Source: an uncultured Nonlabens sp.
GTDB taxonomy: Bacteria > Bacteroidota > Bacteroidia > Flavobacteriales > Flavobacteriaceae
Direction: 5' to 3'
NCBI GenBank assembly: GCA_947491755.1
Contig: CANLKV010000001.1
Span: forward strand, 124,001 to 188,000
Length of the DNA stretch: 64,000 nt
Shown: positions 42,023 to 51,238 of the stretch, in pieces
How positions within the stretch are numbered: position 1 is the first letter of the stretch
Layout: each line of letters opens with the position of its first letter
Notes under the pieces: generated by a model
The model's input: the letters and a program-made list of their open reading frames with translations, nothing else
Told to the model about the DNA's origin: nothing
Databases searched by the model: none
Translations under genes and position numbers: made by a program

Positions 42023-43366
42023 TTACACCACGCCTTGAGCTAGCATCGCATCTGCAACTTTAACAAAGCCTGCAATATTTGCCCCTTTTACGTAGTCTGT
42101 AAAACCATCCTCGTCTGTTCCATATTGAACACAAGCCTCATGAATGTCGTTCATGATGCTGTGTAGTCTATTATCTACCTCCTCTGCAGTCCAGCTGTAA
42201 CGCAATGAATTTTGGGACATCTCTAGTCCTGAGGTTGCCACACCACCAGCGTTACTCGCTTTACCAGGGCTGAAAAGTATTTTTTTCTCTAGGAAATGTT
42301 CTATAGCGTCTGGCGTACAAGGCATATTAGCACCCTCGCCCACACAAATACATCCGTTATCCACTAGTGTTTTTGCTTCTTCACCATTCAACTCATTTTG
42401 AGTTGCGCAAGGAAGAGCAATATCACAAGCTACACCCCATGGACGTTCACCCTCGTGGAATGTGGCATCTGGGTATTGATCCAGGTACTCTTTAATACGA
42501 CCGCGCTTTTCATTTTTGATATACATGATGTGCGCCAGTTTATCTGCATCGATTCCATCCTTATCGTGAATGTACCCATCAGAATCTGACATGGTTACTA
42601 CCTGCCCACCTAGTTGCAATATTTTTTCTGCGGCATACTGTGCTACGTTTCCTGAACCAGAAATGACAACCGTTTTATCTTTAATGCTCTCGTTGCGGGT
42701 TTTCAGCATATTTTCGGCAAAATAAACATTCCCATAACCCGTCGCTTCTGGACGTATAAGTGATCCACCGTAGGAACGGCCCTTACCAGTAAGTATACCA
42801 GTAAACTCGTTACGTATTTTTTTATACTGACCAAAAAGGTATCCTATCTCGCGGCTACCTACACCTATATCACCTGCTGGCACATCAGTATCTGCACCTA
42901 TCACACGCTGCAACTCGGTCATGAAGGACTGGCAAAAACGCATGACCTCGCGATCAGATTTTCCTTTGGGGTTAAAGTCAGACCCGCCTTTACCGCCACC
43001 CATAGGTAAAGTTGTCAAGCTGTTTTTAAATGTCTGCTCAAAAGCTAAAAACTTAAGAATACTTAAGTTAACGGTAGGGTGAAAACGTAATCCTCCCTTA
43101 TAAGGTCCTATAGCGCTGTTCATTTGAATACGGTAACCACGATTTACCTGGACTTCATTATTATCGTCTGTCCATGGCACTCTAAACATGGTAACACGCT
43201 CTGGCTCTGCCATGCGCTCCAGCAGCTTATCAACAGCATATTCTGGATTTTCTTCCATAAAAGGAATCACCACCTCTGCCACTTCAGTCACTGCTTGAAT
43301 GAATTCTGGCTCGTTAGGATTTCTTTTTTCTATTAAATCAATAAAATCTTGGATCTTTTTTTCCAT
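42023..43366 (-). CDS. gdhA: NADP-specific glutamate dehydrogenase
   Basis: Converts 2-oxoglutarate and ammonia to glutamate using NADPH, cytoplasmic hexamer. 447 aa, the standard length of the bacterial NADP form. Substrate-binding region LTTLPMGGGKGGSDFNPKGKSD, catalytic PAGDIGVGSREIGYLFG, and the dinucleotide fold VVISGSGNVAQYAAEKILQLGG. The 3' side has the palindrome and a terminator. Divergent from the THC0290_0291 gene. Confidence 0.97.
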   Translation of the reverse strand: MEKKIQDFIDLIEKRNPNEPEFIQAVTEVAEVVIPFMEENPEYAVDKLLERMAEPERVTMFRVPWTDDNNEVQVNRGYRIQMNSAIGPYKGGLRFHPTVNLSILKFLAFEQTFKNSLTTLPMGGGKGGSDFNPKGKSDREVMRFCQSFMTELQRVIGADTDVPAGDIGVGSREIGYLFGQYKKIRNEFTGILTGKGRSYGGSLIRPEATGYGNVYFAENMLKTRNESIKDKTVVISGSGNVAQYAAEKILQLGGQVVTMSDSDGYIHDKDGIDADKLAHIMYIKNEKRGRIKEYLDQYPDATFHEGERPWGVACDIALPCATQNELNGEEAKTLVDNGCICVGEGANMPCTPDAIEHFLEKKILFSPGKASNAGGVATSGLEMSQNSLRYSWTAEEVDNRLHSIMNDIHEACVQYGTDEDGFTDYVKGANIAGFVKVADAMLAQGVV

Positions 43367-43564
43367 TATTATTAAAAGTTACGTTTTTGCAAACGATTTC
43401 GTTAAGTGGGCAAAGATAAAATCTTCCCCTTTACTTGTCTTTTTAATTACGATTATTTTAAGTCCCGTAATGATAATTTTGGTGGAGCCACTGGATTGAT
43501 AGACAACATTGAGGCATAATTTTCGTTTTTTTTCTTGTAATCAGAACGCTCCATGCTATTTTAC

Positions 43565-43572
43565 TATATTTG
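43565..43572 (+). promoter_or_regulatory. Minus-7 box TATATTTG before the THC0290_0291 gene
   Basis: Exact TAnnTTTG match, 23 nt before the ATG at 43596. Supports that start over a longer upstream frame. A TTG at 43535 is too distant to be sure. Confidence 0.45.
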
Positions 43573-43595
43573 GAGCTACTTCAAAGTATAGTTGG

Positions 43596-44366
43596 ATGGA
43601 TATCAGAGTTCAAGTTGCTCTAACCTTCATGTTGTTCATGACTGGTTTACAAACGGTGCACGCGCAACTGGGGTTTTCGCACGAGATAGGTGTGATTGCT
43701 GGACCAGTAGCTTTTCAAAGTGATTATGGTGAACGTTATGATTTTGACACTAACAAAGGTAATGTAGGCATAGGTATAGGGCTGGTGCACTACATCAACT
43801 TTGCTTACAGGGCAGATTGTAATTGTTACAGCCGCAATACTTACTGGAACGATCACTTTAAAATAAGATCTCAATTGTCATATCATGTAACTACCCTCAA
43901 TCATTTGGGAGAACTATCCAGACGTAATAGCCTGGGAGGTTTACAATTGAGATCTATGGAAGGTAAGGCTAATGTTTTTGAAGCTGGAGCGCATCTGGAA
44001 TATTTCCCATGGAGCATACGTGATTTTCAAGCAGGAGGTAAAAAATGGGCTCCTTACATTGCTCTAGGATTACATTATGTAAACTTCAAGCCAGAAGCCG
44101 AGAGTTCTTTAGGTCCACTGGGTAACTCTATCACGACTTTTCCCACTTTTATCGATCGCATCGACACCTCCCGATCCAGTACGCTGGCCTATGTGGGTGA
44201 TATAGGCGTGCGGTATAAATTAACTCCTTTAAGCGATTTATTAATATCGTCTGCTTGGCATTTTTACGACAGCAATTATGTGGATGGTTTAAGTCCTAAT
44301 AATACAAACAACAGGGTAAGCGATTCCATCTGGTGGTTCAACATCGGGTACATTTATTATTTGTAG
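43596..44366 (+). CDS. THC0290_0291-type outer-membrane protein
   Basis: A 256-aa protein: signal peptide (MDIRVQVALTFMLFMTGLQTV, cleavage after HAQ), then amphipathic strands typical of a small outer-membrane barrel (GFSHEIGVIAGPVAFQSDYG, WAPYIALGLHYVNF, TLAYVGDIGVRYKL, IWWFNIGYIYYL). The opening after cleavage matches the flavobacterial THC0290_0291 family, which is regularly found next to glutamate dehydrogenase as here. Function unknown. Two adjacent cysteines (DCNCYS) are unusual for a barrel protein. Confidence 0.75.
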   Translation: MDIRVQVALTFMLFMTGLQTVHAQLGFSHEIGVIAGPVAFQSDYGERYDFDTNKGNVGIGIGLVHYINFAYRADCNCYSRNTYWNDHFKIRSQLSYHVTTLNHLGELSRRNSLGGLQLRSMEGKANVFEAGAHLEYFPWSIRDFQAGGKKWAPYIALGLHYVNFKPEAESSLGPLGNSITTFPTFIDRIDTSRSSTLAYVGDIGVRYKLTPLSDLLISSAWHFYDSNYVDGLSPNNTNNRVSDSIWWFNIGYIYYL

Positions 44367-44396
44367 CTATTTATGTTAGAATGCTGTTGCTGTTTA

Positions 44397-44412
44397 CGCT
44401 TTCGCGAAAGCG
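44397..44412. repeat. Dispersed palindrome copy 13 (perfect)
   Basis: Lies between two convergent genes, 26 nt past the stop of the cystathionine synthase/lyase gene and 31 nt past the THC0290_0291 stop. No other hairpin is seen in this gap. Confidence 0.97.
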
Positions 44413-44438
44413 AACTGATCAACCTAATTTTTACAACC

Positions 44439-45581
44439 CTATTCTAGTGCTTGCTCTAGATCTGCCATAAGATCATCTATATCCTCAATCCCGACCGATA
44501 AACGGATCAAGGAATCTACAATACCCTGTTTTTCTCGTTCCTCTTTAGGAATACTAGCATGTGTCATGCTTGCTGGCAGACCAGCCAGTGACTCCACACC
44601 ACCTAGACTTTCTGCAAGCGTAAATACTTTTAATTTTTCTAGTACGTCTACTGCGCTTTGCAAGGTTCCCTTCTTTACTGTAAAGGAAACCATACCGCCG
44701 TAGTCACTCATTTGACGACTGGCAACCGCATGATTAGGATGGTCTGTAAAACCTGGCCAGTAGACGGCACCTACATGCTTGTTTTGCTTTAAAAATTGAG
44801 CAATCGCTCTACCATTCTCACAATGGCGCTGCACGCGCACATGTAGGGTTTTTATCCCTCTTAAAGCCAAAAAACAATCTTGAGGGCCAGGCACGGCTCC
44901 ACTGGCATTTTGAATGAAATACAACCGGTCTGCTAACTCTTTATCCTTTACCACCAGCGAGCCCATAACCAGGTCACTATGGCCGCCCAGATATTTTGTC
45001 GCGCTGTGCATAACGATATCTGCCCCTAGATCTAAGGGTTGCTGCAGATAGGCTGTTGCAAAAGTATTGTCCACTGCTAGTAATAAATCATGCTTACTCG
45101 TGATACTTGCTACTGCAGCAACATCTATAATATTCATCATGGGGTTGGTAGGCGTTTCTACCCATACCAGCCTTGTTTTATTTGTGATATGTTTTTCTAC
45201 CGCAGCTGCTTCATTCAAACCTATAAAGTGAAACTTAATACCGAATTCTTTGAAGATAGAAATGAACAACCGATAGGTACCGCCGTATAAATCATTAGTG
45301 CATATAACCTCATCACCAGGTTTCAATAGCTTTAAAACAGCATCGATTGCCGCAAGACCAGAGCCAAAAGCAATTCCATAGGAACCATTCTCTATACTGG
45401 CAAGAGCCTTTTCTAATGCAGATCGTGTAGGATTCCCGCTACGGGAGTATTCAAACCCCTTATGTTCACCCGGTGATGATTGTGAATAGGTACTGGTTTG
45501 ATATATAGGTGCCATAACACTGTTATAGCCAGGATCAATATTTTTTTGTCCGCCATGAATGGCTTTTGTATTGAATTTCAT
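44439..45581 (-). CDS. Cystathionine gamma-synthase / beta-lyase family PLP enzyme
   Basis: A 380-aa Cys/Met metabolism PLP enzyme. PLP lysine is K196 in HSATKYLGGHSD; the substrate/PLP motifs AFGSGLAAIDA, YGGTYRLF, VETPTNPMMNI and the C-terminal RLSVGIEDIDDL are present. The family includes cystathionine gamma-synthase, beta-lyase and gamma-lyase; motifs alone do not separate them, though flavobacterial proteins with the start MKFNTKAIHGGQ are usually called gamma-synthase. ATG at 45581 chosen for that match; another ATG lies three codons upstream. Confidence 0.88.
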   Translation of the reverse strand: MKFNTKAIHGGQKNIDPGYNSVMAPIYQTSTYSQSSPGEHKGFEYSRSGNPTRSALEKALASIENGSYGIAFGSGLAAIDAVLKLLKPGDEVICTNDLYGGTYRLFISIFKEFGIKFHFIGLNEAAAVEKHITNKTRLVWVETPTNPMMNIIDVAAVASITSKHDLLLAVDNTFATAYLQQPLDLGADIVMHSATKYLGGHSDLVMGSLVVKDKELADRLYFIQNASGAVPGPQDCFLALRGIKTLHVRVQRHCENGRAIAQFLKQNKHVGAVYWPGFTDHPNHAVASRQMSDYGGMVSFTVKKGTLQSAVDVLEKLKVFTLAESLGGVESLAGLPASMTHASIPKEEREKQGIVDSLIRLSVGIEDIDDLMADLEQALE

Positions 45582-45886
45582 AAATCTCAATTTGCTGAGT
45601 TATAAAATTACTCATGATTTTTAAGGCTACAGCACTATTTAAGAATGTTCTATAACAAGTGTTAGTTATTTAATTATTTCAACACTGTATTTAAAAAATA
45701 ATAACCTTCATTTTAAGAAGATCGTCATAAAGCCATCAATAAACTGAAAGTAACACTATTATACATCAAACTACTTACTTTGATGAAGATGGATGGTTGG
45801 GCATGTGAAAAACTAAGCCTAAGGCACGAGCACTGGAGTAGACTTTTTCCAATTCTTATTAGAAATGGGTGTTGTAGCTTTGCACT
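45582..45886. other. Divergent intergenic region
   Basis: An AT-rich gap of about 300 nt between the cystathionine enzyme and the ArsC-like gene. Apart from the TAGCTTTG box at its right end, no gene, RNA or palindrome copy was seen. Confidence 0.5.
45875..45882 (+). promoter_or_regulatory. Minus-7 box TAGCTTTG, 4 nt before the ArsC-like start
   Basis: Exact TAnnTTTG match followed by CACT and ATG, the same spacing as at tatD and dinB. Predicts a leaderless mRNA. Confidence 0.6.
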
Positions 45887-46246
45887 ATGAAAGATTTATT
45901 TATATACCTCGATTCTTGCAATACTTGTCAGCGCATTCTAGCAGATTTGAAGCTGCCTAAAGAGATCGCTTTACAAAATACTAAAGAAACCCCTGTTACC
46001 AGTGAGCAAGTGGACTATTTAAAAGAGCAAAGCGGCAGTTATGAATCTTTATTTAATCGCCGCGCTCAATTATATCGAGGTAGAAATTTGCACGAGCAAG
46101 ACCTTACAGAAACAGACTATAGAAACCTGTTGCTGGATCATTATACCTTTATTAAAAGACCTATTTTAATATATAAAGGCACCGCTTACATCGGGAATTC
46201 TAAAAAGACCGTAGCTGCTGCGCAGCAGGCCTTATCAAATGACTAA
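45887..46246 (+). CDS. ArsC/Spx-family thioredoxin-fold protein
   Basis: A 119-aa protein of the glutaredoxin-like ArsC family. N-terminal redox motif SCNTC (Cys11 and Cys14; ArsC has C-x5-R style sites, Spx has CxxC), middle SLFNRRAQLYRGRNL, and the C-terminal FIKRPILIYKGTAYIGNSKK where ArsC has the RPI/V motif. The CxxC at the N-terminus resembles Spx more than plasmid ArsC, but no RNA-polymerase context can be shown. Overlaps the EamA transporter gene by 8 nt. Confidence 0.8.
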   Translation: MKDLFIYLDSCNTCQRILADLKLPKEIALQNTKETPVTSEQVDYLKEQSGSYESLFNRRAQLYRGRNLHEQDLTETDYRNLLLDHYTFIKRPILIYKGTAYIGNSKKTVAAAQQALSND

Positions 46247-47147
46247 GCGTCAGGTTGCCCTGCTGTGTGGGACGCTTGTGGCACTATTTTATGCTATCAA
46301 CTTCTCTGCTGCAAAGGAAGTGACGCCAGACCATATAGGCCCATTTGGTCTCACGTGGTACCGCGTGGTGGTGACCTGTTGTATCTTCTGGATCATTTCT
46401 CTTTTTGTGGGTCCTAAGCAAAAAGTTACTTTGAAAGAATTGCCAGCCATTGCCCTAGCCGCTTTTTGTGGCGTAGGTTTTAATATGGTGACATTTATGT
46501 GGGGTTTATCACTCACCACACCTATAAGTGCCTCAGTCTTGATGGTCACCACGCCTATAATCGTGGCTATTTTAAGTGCTATCTTTTTAAAAGAACGTTT
46601 GCACACTATGAAGGTCATCGGTATCCTTATAGGGTTTGCCGGAGCAGCGCTGCTCATTTTCTTGACCGCCTCAAGCGCCGTGGGATCCAACCCTCTCATG
46701 GGGAATCTACTCATTTTTGTTAATTCTGTTTCTTATGCATTCTACATATTGCTAGCAAAACGATTGACACAGAAATACGATGTCTTTACGTTGATGAAGT
46801 GGTTGTATTTATTTGGGGTCCTGTTTATCACTCCTTTTGGGATTCAGCAAGGGCTCAGTTTTGACCTGAGCGAGGCCTCCACAACCGTGCTTTTGAACAT
46901 AGGTTATGTGGTGCTTTTTGCAACCTTTGGGACCTATATGCTCAACATAATCGCCATAAGAACCTTACGCCCCAGCGTGGTGGCCGTGTTTGTGTATTTG
47001 CAACCTTTGCTTGCTACAATTATTGCCGTGGGATTAGGTACAGATCAATTGACATGGATAAAAACAGGTGCTGGATTATTGATCTTTTCTGGTGTGTATC
47101 TAGCGGGAAGAAAGCCTAAAGAAAAGCAGCTAGGAGAATTGCGTTAA
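46239..47147 (+). CDS. EamA/DMT-superfamily transporter
   Basis: A 302-aa inner-membrane protein with ten hydrophobic helices in two EamA repeats (about 8-140 and 150-290). Repeat-end signatures are ISASVLMVTTPIIVAILSAI and LRPSVVAVFVYLQPLLATII. These export or import small metabolites such as amino acids; the substrate cannot be read from sequence. Cotranscribed with the ArsC-like gene. Convergent, with 4-nt overlap, with the first paralogous unknown gene. Confidence 0.88.
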   Translation: MTKRQVALLCGTLVALFYAINFSAAKEVTPDHIGPFGLTWYRVVVTCCIFWIISLFVGPKQKVTLKELPAIALAAFCGVGFNMVTFMWGLSLTTPISASVLMVTTPIIVAILSAIFLKERLHTMKVIGILIGFAGAALLIFLTASSAVGSNPLMGNLLIFVNSVSYAFYILLAKRLTQKYDVFTLMKWLYLFGVLFITPFGIQQGLSFDLSEASTTVLLNIGYVVLFATFGTYMLNIIAIRTLRPSVVAVFVYLQPLLATIIAVGLGTDQLTWIKTGAGLLIFSGVYLAGRKPKEKQLGELR

Positions 47148-47578
47148 CGGTCTTTATCATCACTCATTAATTGTTGCGTCCAGACTACTGCTTGATCCAG
47201 TGTTTTTACAGATTTAAAATTTACAGGTACAAATTTTGACTCTAGTAATGCATTTAAGATTCCGATCCTTGTATTATCCACAACACAATAGCCCTTTAAA
47301 TACTTTACAGCTATTCGCTTCATGTTGATCCATTCAACAGGTTTTATAGAATATTTTTCAGTTCGATTAGCAATCCATACGCGCTTCTTTACCACATCAT
47401 GCTTTTCATAAAATGCTAGAGCTGCCTCTAGCACTTCATACACATGGTCTGCAGTGCCTACGACACCATAATTCAATTCTGACACAACCGCATCTTTCAA
47501 TAAATAAATAGTACCCCAGGGCATTACTAATTTTTTCAAGATTAAGGTTGCATGAGCAGACTTTTCGATGGAAATCAT
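47144..47578 (-). CDS. Unknown protein, paralogue A of a tandem pair (possibly SpoIIAA/STAS-like)
   Basis: A 144-aa soluble protein. It shares with its upstream neighbour the pattern MPWGTIYLLKDAVVSEL...ANRTEKYSIKPVEWINMK and a nearly identical block near residues 95-124 (GYCVVD-TRIGILNALLESKF, VPVNFKSVK). The layout, a beta hairpin, a long helix (YEVLEAALAFYEKHD), an ANR-x-KYS loop and a C-terminal strand-helix, recalls single-domain SpoIIAA/STAS-like proteins of flavobacteria, but I do not recognise a named family with certainty. 101 nt separates it from paralogue B. Confidence 0.65.
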   Translation of the reverse strand: MISIEKSAHATLILKKLVMPWGTIYLLKDAVVSELNYGVVGTADHVYEVLEAALAFYEKHDVVKKRVWIANRTEKYSIKPVEWINMKRIAVKYLKGYCVVDNTRIGILNALLESKFVPVNFKSVKTLDQAVVWTQQLMSDDKDR

Positions 47579-47679
47579 AGGATTAAGGGGCCTAGTGCAA
47601 TGATGATAGTTACTATTAAATATAGGGTGTCCGTTAAGTGGTCTCCTCCTAAGTGAACTCCCTACAATAATATTATATT

Positions 47680-48105
47680 TTAACTGGCTTTTTTAGCGCT
47701 TTTTGACCATTCTACCGCTTCCCCTAGGCTCTTTACTGATTTAAAATTTACGGGCACAAACTTAGACTCTAACAAGGCATTGAGAATACCTATACGTGTT
47801 TGATCCACCACGCAATATCCAGAAAGCAGAGGCTTTAAATGTTTGTAAGACAACCACGCCACCGGTTTGACAGAATATTTATTAATTCGGTTTGCAATAT
47901 AAAATCGGCTTCTTAAATCGTCGATACTTTTATAATAAGCAGTTGCAGCATCAATAAGAACATCAGCTTCTTCTGTACCAAAAGAAACATTTTGATACAC
48001 TTCACTCACGATATAATCATCACACAAATAAAAAATACCAAAAGGCAACCTTAATGTATGCAGGCAGGACTGGTAATAAATAGAATCTTCAAATTTTACC
48101 ATCAT
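47680..48105 (-). CDS. Unknown protein, paralogue B of a tandem pair (possibly SpoIIAA/STAS-like)
   Basis: A 141-aa soluble protein, clearly related to paralogue A along its whole length: LRLPFGIFYLCDDYIVSEVY, IANRINKYSVKPVAWLSYK, and GYCVVDQTRIGILNALLESK. The conserved C-terminal block is identical or nearly so in protein, while the DNA differs at many third positions, so the duplication is old and the block is under purifying selection. Overlaps the thioesterase gene by 4 nt, so it is translated from the same transcript. Function unknown. Confidence 0.65.
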   Translation of the reverse strand: MMVKFEDSIYYQSCLHTLRLPFGIFYLCDDYIVSEVYQNVSFGTEEADVLIDAATAYYKSIDDLRSRFYIANRINKYSVKPVAWLSYKHLKPLLSGYCVVDQTRIGILNALLESKFVPVNFKSVKSLGEAVEWSKSAKKAS

Positions 48106-48599
48106 CCCTCCTGTTGTTCATTTACAGATCTATCGTTAGGAAATTGCCCGTGGGCACGCGTGTCTTTAAGCTGTATGGTTTTAAAATCAGCAGCCCTGGG
48201 CAGATCATTGATCCGTGCAAGCAAATCTTTGTGCAGGCTAGTTATACGTCGCTCTTTCAAATTCATCCAGGCACCATTCATCAAGCCGCGCGCTAGATTG
48301 CTGCCTTTATGATCATAAAAATCATGGCGGAAACTAAAAAGCCCCCCATCATCGCTCATTCCTGTAAGCTCACAGGTTACTGTAATGGGATGACCCTGAT
48401 GTATTTCCTTAAAGTAATAAATATTTTCATTGAAAATGATGGGGCCCGTCTGGTACTGCTCCATTTCTTTATGACCGAAACCATTTTCTATTAAATAAGC
48501 CATACGGGTATGGCTCATAAAATTTTGATAAGCACTATTTGCCATGTGCCTATTAGCATCTAGGTCACTCCATCGTACATCAAACCTCCTACTATACAT
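48102..48599 (-). CDS. Hot-dog fold acyl-CoA thioesterase
   Basis: A 165-aa protein of the 4-hydroxybenzoyl-CoA thioesterase group. The N-terminal VRWSDLDANRHMANSAYQNF carries the catalytic Asp and the HMxN helix start; the strands IIFNENIYYFKEIHQGHPIT follow. Usual length is 130-165 aa. It hydrolyses acyl-CoA thioesters in the cytoplasm; chain preference unknown. First gene of a minus-strand unit with the two paralogous unknowns. Confidence 0.85.
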   Translation of the reverse strand: MYSRRFDVRWSDLDANRHMANSAYQNFMSHTRMAYLIENGFGHKEMEQYQTGPIIFNENIYYFKEIHQGHPITVTCELTGMSDDGGLFSFRHDFYDHKGSNLARGLMNGAWMNLKERRITSLHKDLLARINDLPRAADFKTIQLKDTRAHGQFPNDRSVNEQQEG

Positions 48600-48669
48600 A
48601 CGTGTCGTTTGTGCAAAAATATTGATTCCATTTCACATGAACGGTTTTGAAAGCAATTTGTAACGATAT

Positions 48670-48685
48670 CGCTTTCGCGAAAGCG
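48670..48685. repeat. Dispersed palindrome copy 14 (perfect)
   Basis: Only 2 nt past the MATE stop codon, in the 88-nt gap before the thioesterase start. Confidence 0.97.
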
Positions 48686-48687
48686 AA

Positions 48688-50109
48688 CTAATCATCACCA
48701 TCCTGCTGCGAGGTAGTTGCCGCTGCCAGTTGTGGATTTTGCAGTTTTTGCATGGCTTGCCACAAAAAATAAGCGGTTATTAATGTACTGGTAACATCTG
48801 CAATGGGAAAACTGATCCACACACCATCAATCCCATAAATCTCGCTTAATAGTAACAGCAGGGGGATCAATATAATACCGGTGCGCAATAGCGTAAGAAT
48901 GAGTGCCGGCAAGGCCTTTCCTATCGCTTGATAATAGGCAGCGCCTATAAGTTGTATTGCAATAATGGGAATTGCAAGAAACACAATTTTTATGGCGACC
49001 GCAGTTTGATCAATCACATTTTGATCTTTAATAAAAATAGACGCAATTTGAGGTGCAAAAAAGTATAACAATCCAAAGATGACCAGCCCTAGTAGGCAGG
49101 CATATTTGATCGATGTAAAAATGACCTCGCGCACCCGATGCCACTTTTGTGCACCATAATTGTATCCTGCTATGGGTAAAAATCCCTGAGTAATTCCCAA
49201 TACTGGAAATATCGCAAACATCATGAGCCTGCCTATAATCCCAAAGGCCGATACGCTGTCCTCTCCTCCTAGCTCAAAAAGTATGTTATTTAATATAAGA
49301 TATAAGATGCTTGTCGTTGCCTGACGACCCAGCGTAACAAATCCTAGACTGCCTATCTCTTTTAAGATACCAAAGTGCGGTAACAATTGCCCTAGCGATG
49401 GTAACAACTCACTGCGGCCAGAAAGAAAAAACCATGCTACATAAATAAAACAAAGACCATAACTAGCCGTGGTTGCCCAGGCGGCACCCTCCATACCCAT
49501 ATCCAGCTGTTGTATAAGTATATAATCCAGTAACAAATTGCCGATTGAAGGAATCAACATGGCAATCATCGCATGTTTAGGAGCTCCCTCTGCACGTATT
49601 ACATTATTACCCATCATACACAGCGCCAGGATAGGCACTCCATACAGCACAATACGGTAATAGACACGTGCAGGTTCAAAAATAGCTCCTTTCCCGCCAA
49701 ATGCTGGTACTAGCGAGTCTATGTAAAAAAGACCCAAAACCACCAGTATGGCTGTGATTACTACTGTTAAAGAAACTTGATTACCAAAGGTGCGCCGCGC
49801 CTTATCATTATCTCCTGCTCCCAGAGCACGTGAGATGATACTGGCTCCTCCTATTCCTATTGCCATACCTAGTGCGGCAATAAAAAAAGAAACTGGCAAC
49901 ACCACATTTATCGCGGCAATCGCTACAGGGCCTATCCAGTTACCTACAAAAATGGTGTCAACCAGAATATTAAGTGACATGACCAGAATCCCTATGGATG
50001 CAGGCACCGCCTGTTTAATCAATAAACTGGAGATAGACTGGGTGCCTAAAAGTGCACTTTTTTCTGAAGATGAAATTGCTGGTTTTGACAAAGTTTTACT
50101 TTTAGACAA
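48688..50109 (-). CDS. MATE family multidrug efflux transporter
   Basis: A 473-aa inner-membrane antiporter with 12 hydrophobic segments in two six-helix halves. Conserved pieces are ASIGILVMSLNILVDTIFVG, GIGGASIISRALGAGD and the second-half equivalents (LGITQGFLPIAGYNYGAQ). It exports cationic compounds using Na+ or H+. The start must be TTG (50109) because an in-frame TGA lies two codons before and no ATG occurs until helix 1; a second TTG at codon 7 is possible. Confidence 0.9.
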   Translation of the reverse strand: MSKSKTLSKPAISSSEKSALLGTQSISSLLIKQAVPASIGILVMSLNILVDTIFVGNWIGPVAIAAINVVLPVSFFIAALGMAIGIGGASIISRALGAGDNDKARRTFGNQVSLTVVITAILVVLGLFYIDSLVPAFGGKGAIFEPARVYYRIVLYGVPILALCMMGNNVIRAEGAPKHAMIAMLIPSIGNLLLDYILIQQLDMGMEGAAWATTASYGLCFIYVAWFFLSGRSELLPSLGQLLPHFGILKEIGSLGFVTLGRQATTSILYLILNNILFELGGEDSVSAFGIIGRLMMFAIFPVLGITQGFLPIAGYNYGAQKWHRVREVIFTSIKYACLLGLVIFGLLYFFAPQIASIFIKDQNVIDQTAVAIKIVFLAIPIIAIQLIGAAYYQAIGKALPALILTLLRTGIILIPLLLLLSEIYGIDGVWISFPIADVTSTLITAYFLWQAMQKLQNPQLAAATTSQQDGDD

Positions 50110-50182
50110 CGCTCAATTTAACAATTATCGAATGTTGCATCTATATGTATAATTAAGCGGTAACAGATGGCTGGTCTTGATG

Positions 50183-51223
50183 CTACGAGGCTGCTACTGC
50201 AACCTCGCTCATGGCCCATTCATCTATCCAGCGACTCAATACCTTTACCCAGTCCTCACGTGTGTTCAAGCAAGGTATAACATGAAACTCCTTACCACCT
50301 ACCTCATGAAAGATTTCTTCTCCTTCCATAGCGATTTCTTCAAGGGTTTCTAGACAGTCGCTCACAAAGGCTGGTGTTACAATAGCTAGCTTTTTTGTAC
50401 CACCCAGTCCCATGCGCTCTATAGTACGATCTGTATAGGGTGTTAACCATGGATCAAACCCCAGACGCGACTGGAAGGTTGTGCTGTAGGTACCGTCTTC
50501 CATGTCTAGGTATTCTCCCACTAGACGTGTTACCTCTTTACACTGGTGACTGTAACAAAACTGGTGTGCAGGCGATGGTGTAGAACAACACTTGCCATCC
50601 ATTTTGCAATGACTTTTTGTGATATCGCTTTTTCTAATGTGACGTTTAGGGACACCGTGATAGGAAAATAACAAGTGCTCATAATCCTTTCCTTCTAGAG
50701 ATTCTTTAATCGACTCTGACAATACCCTGATGTAGTCTGGGTGATTGTAAAAGGGAGGCATTTGTGTAAATGACATGTGAGGAAAATGCTGCTTGCGCAA
50801 CTCCTCTGCTAGCACGACGATAGTTTCTGTCGTGGCCATTGCAAATTGCGGGTAGAGCGGGATCAACAACACGTCTGTCACCCCTTTATCGTTCAATTCT
50901 TTAAGCCCATTCTCAATACTCATAGTGCCATACCTCATCGCTAGTGCAATAGGCACGCTAGTAAAAGCATCTATCTTTTCTTGCAATCGCTCTGACAAAA
51001 CGATGAGCGGGCTGCCTTCTTCCCACCATATTTTTGAATAAGCTTCGGCGCTTTTTTTAGGCCGCGTGTTTAATACAATCCCTTTTACTAGTATTGCCCT
51101 GAGAATATATGGCAAGTCAATCACGCGCTCGTCCATCAAGAATTCATCCAGGTAACGTTTAACATCTTTAGGCTCTGGGGTATCTGGCGATCCTAGATTA
51201 ACAAGAAGAACTCCTTTTTTCAT
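50183..51223 (-). CDS. hemH: Ferrochelatase
   Basis: Inserts Fe2+ into protoporphyrin IX, last step of protohaem synthesis. 346 aa; ATG at 51223 gives the standard start MKKGVLLVNLGSPDTP. Catalytic His189 is in FSYHGVPKRH and the acidic ligand in SDCLETLEEI. Right after the active-site His there is a cysteine cluster, Cys206, Cys212, Cys213, Cys223 and Cys228, which could hold an Fe-S cluster or zinc. A TATTTTTG box (51246-51239) precedes the start by 15 nt. Stands alone between the MATE gene and a palindrome copy. Confidence 0.95.
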   Translation of the reverse strand: MKKGVLLVNLGSPDTPEPKDVKRYLDEFLMDERVIDLPYILRAILVKGIVLNTRPKKSAEAYSKIWWEEGSPLIVLSERLQEKIDAFTSVPIALAMRYGTMSIENGLKELNDKGVTDVLLIPLYPQFAMATTETIVVLAEELRKQHFPHMSFTQMPPFYNHPDYIRVLSESIKESLEGKDYEHLLFSYHGVPKRHIRKSDITKSHCKMDGKCCSTPSPAHQFCYSHQCKEVTRLVGEYLDMEDGTYSTTFQSRLGFDPWLTPYTDRTIERMGLGGTKKLAIVTPAFVSDCLETLEEIAMEGEEIFHEVGGKEFHVIPCLNTREDWVKVLSRWIDEWAMSEVAVAAS

Positions 51224-51238
51224 GAACTTTATTTTAAG

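Noticed and set aside
46289..46714. 141-codon frame antisense to the EamA transporter gene
   Set aside because: Typical shadow of a hydrophobic protein; no family features.
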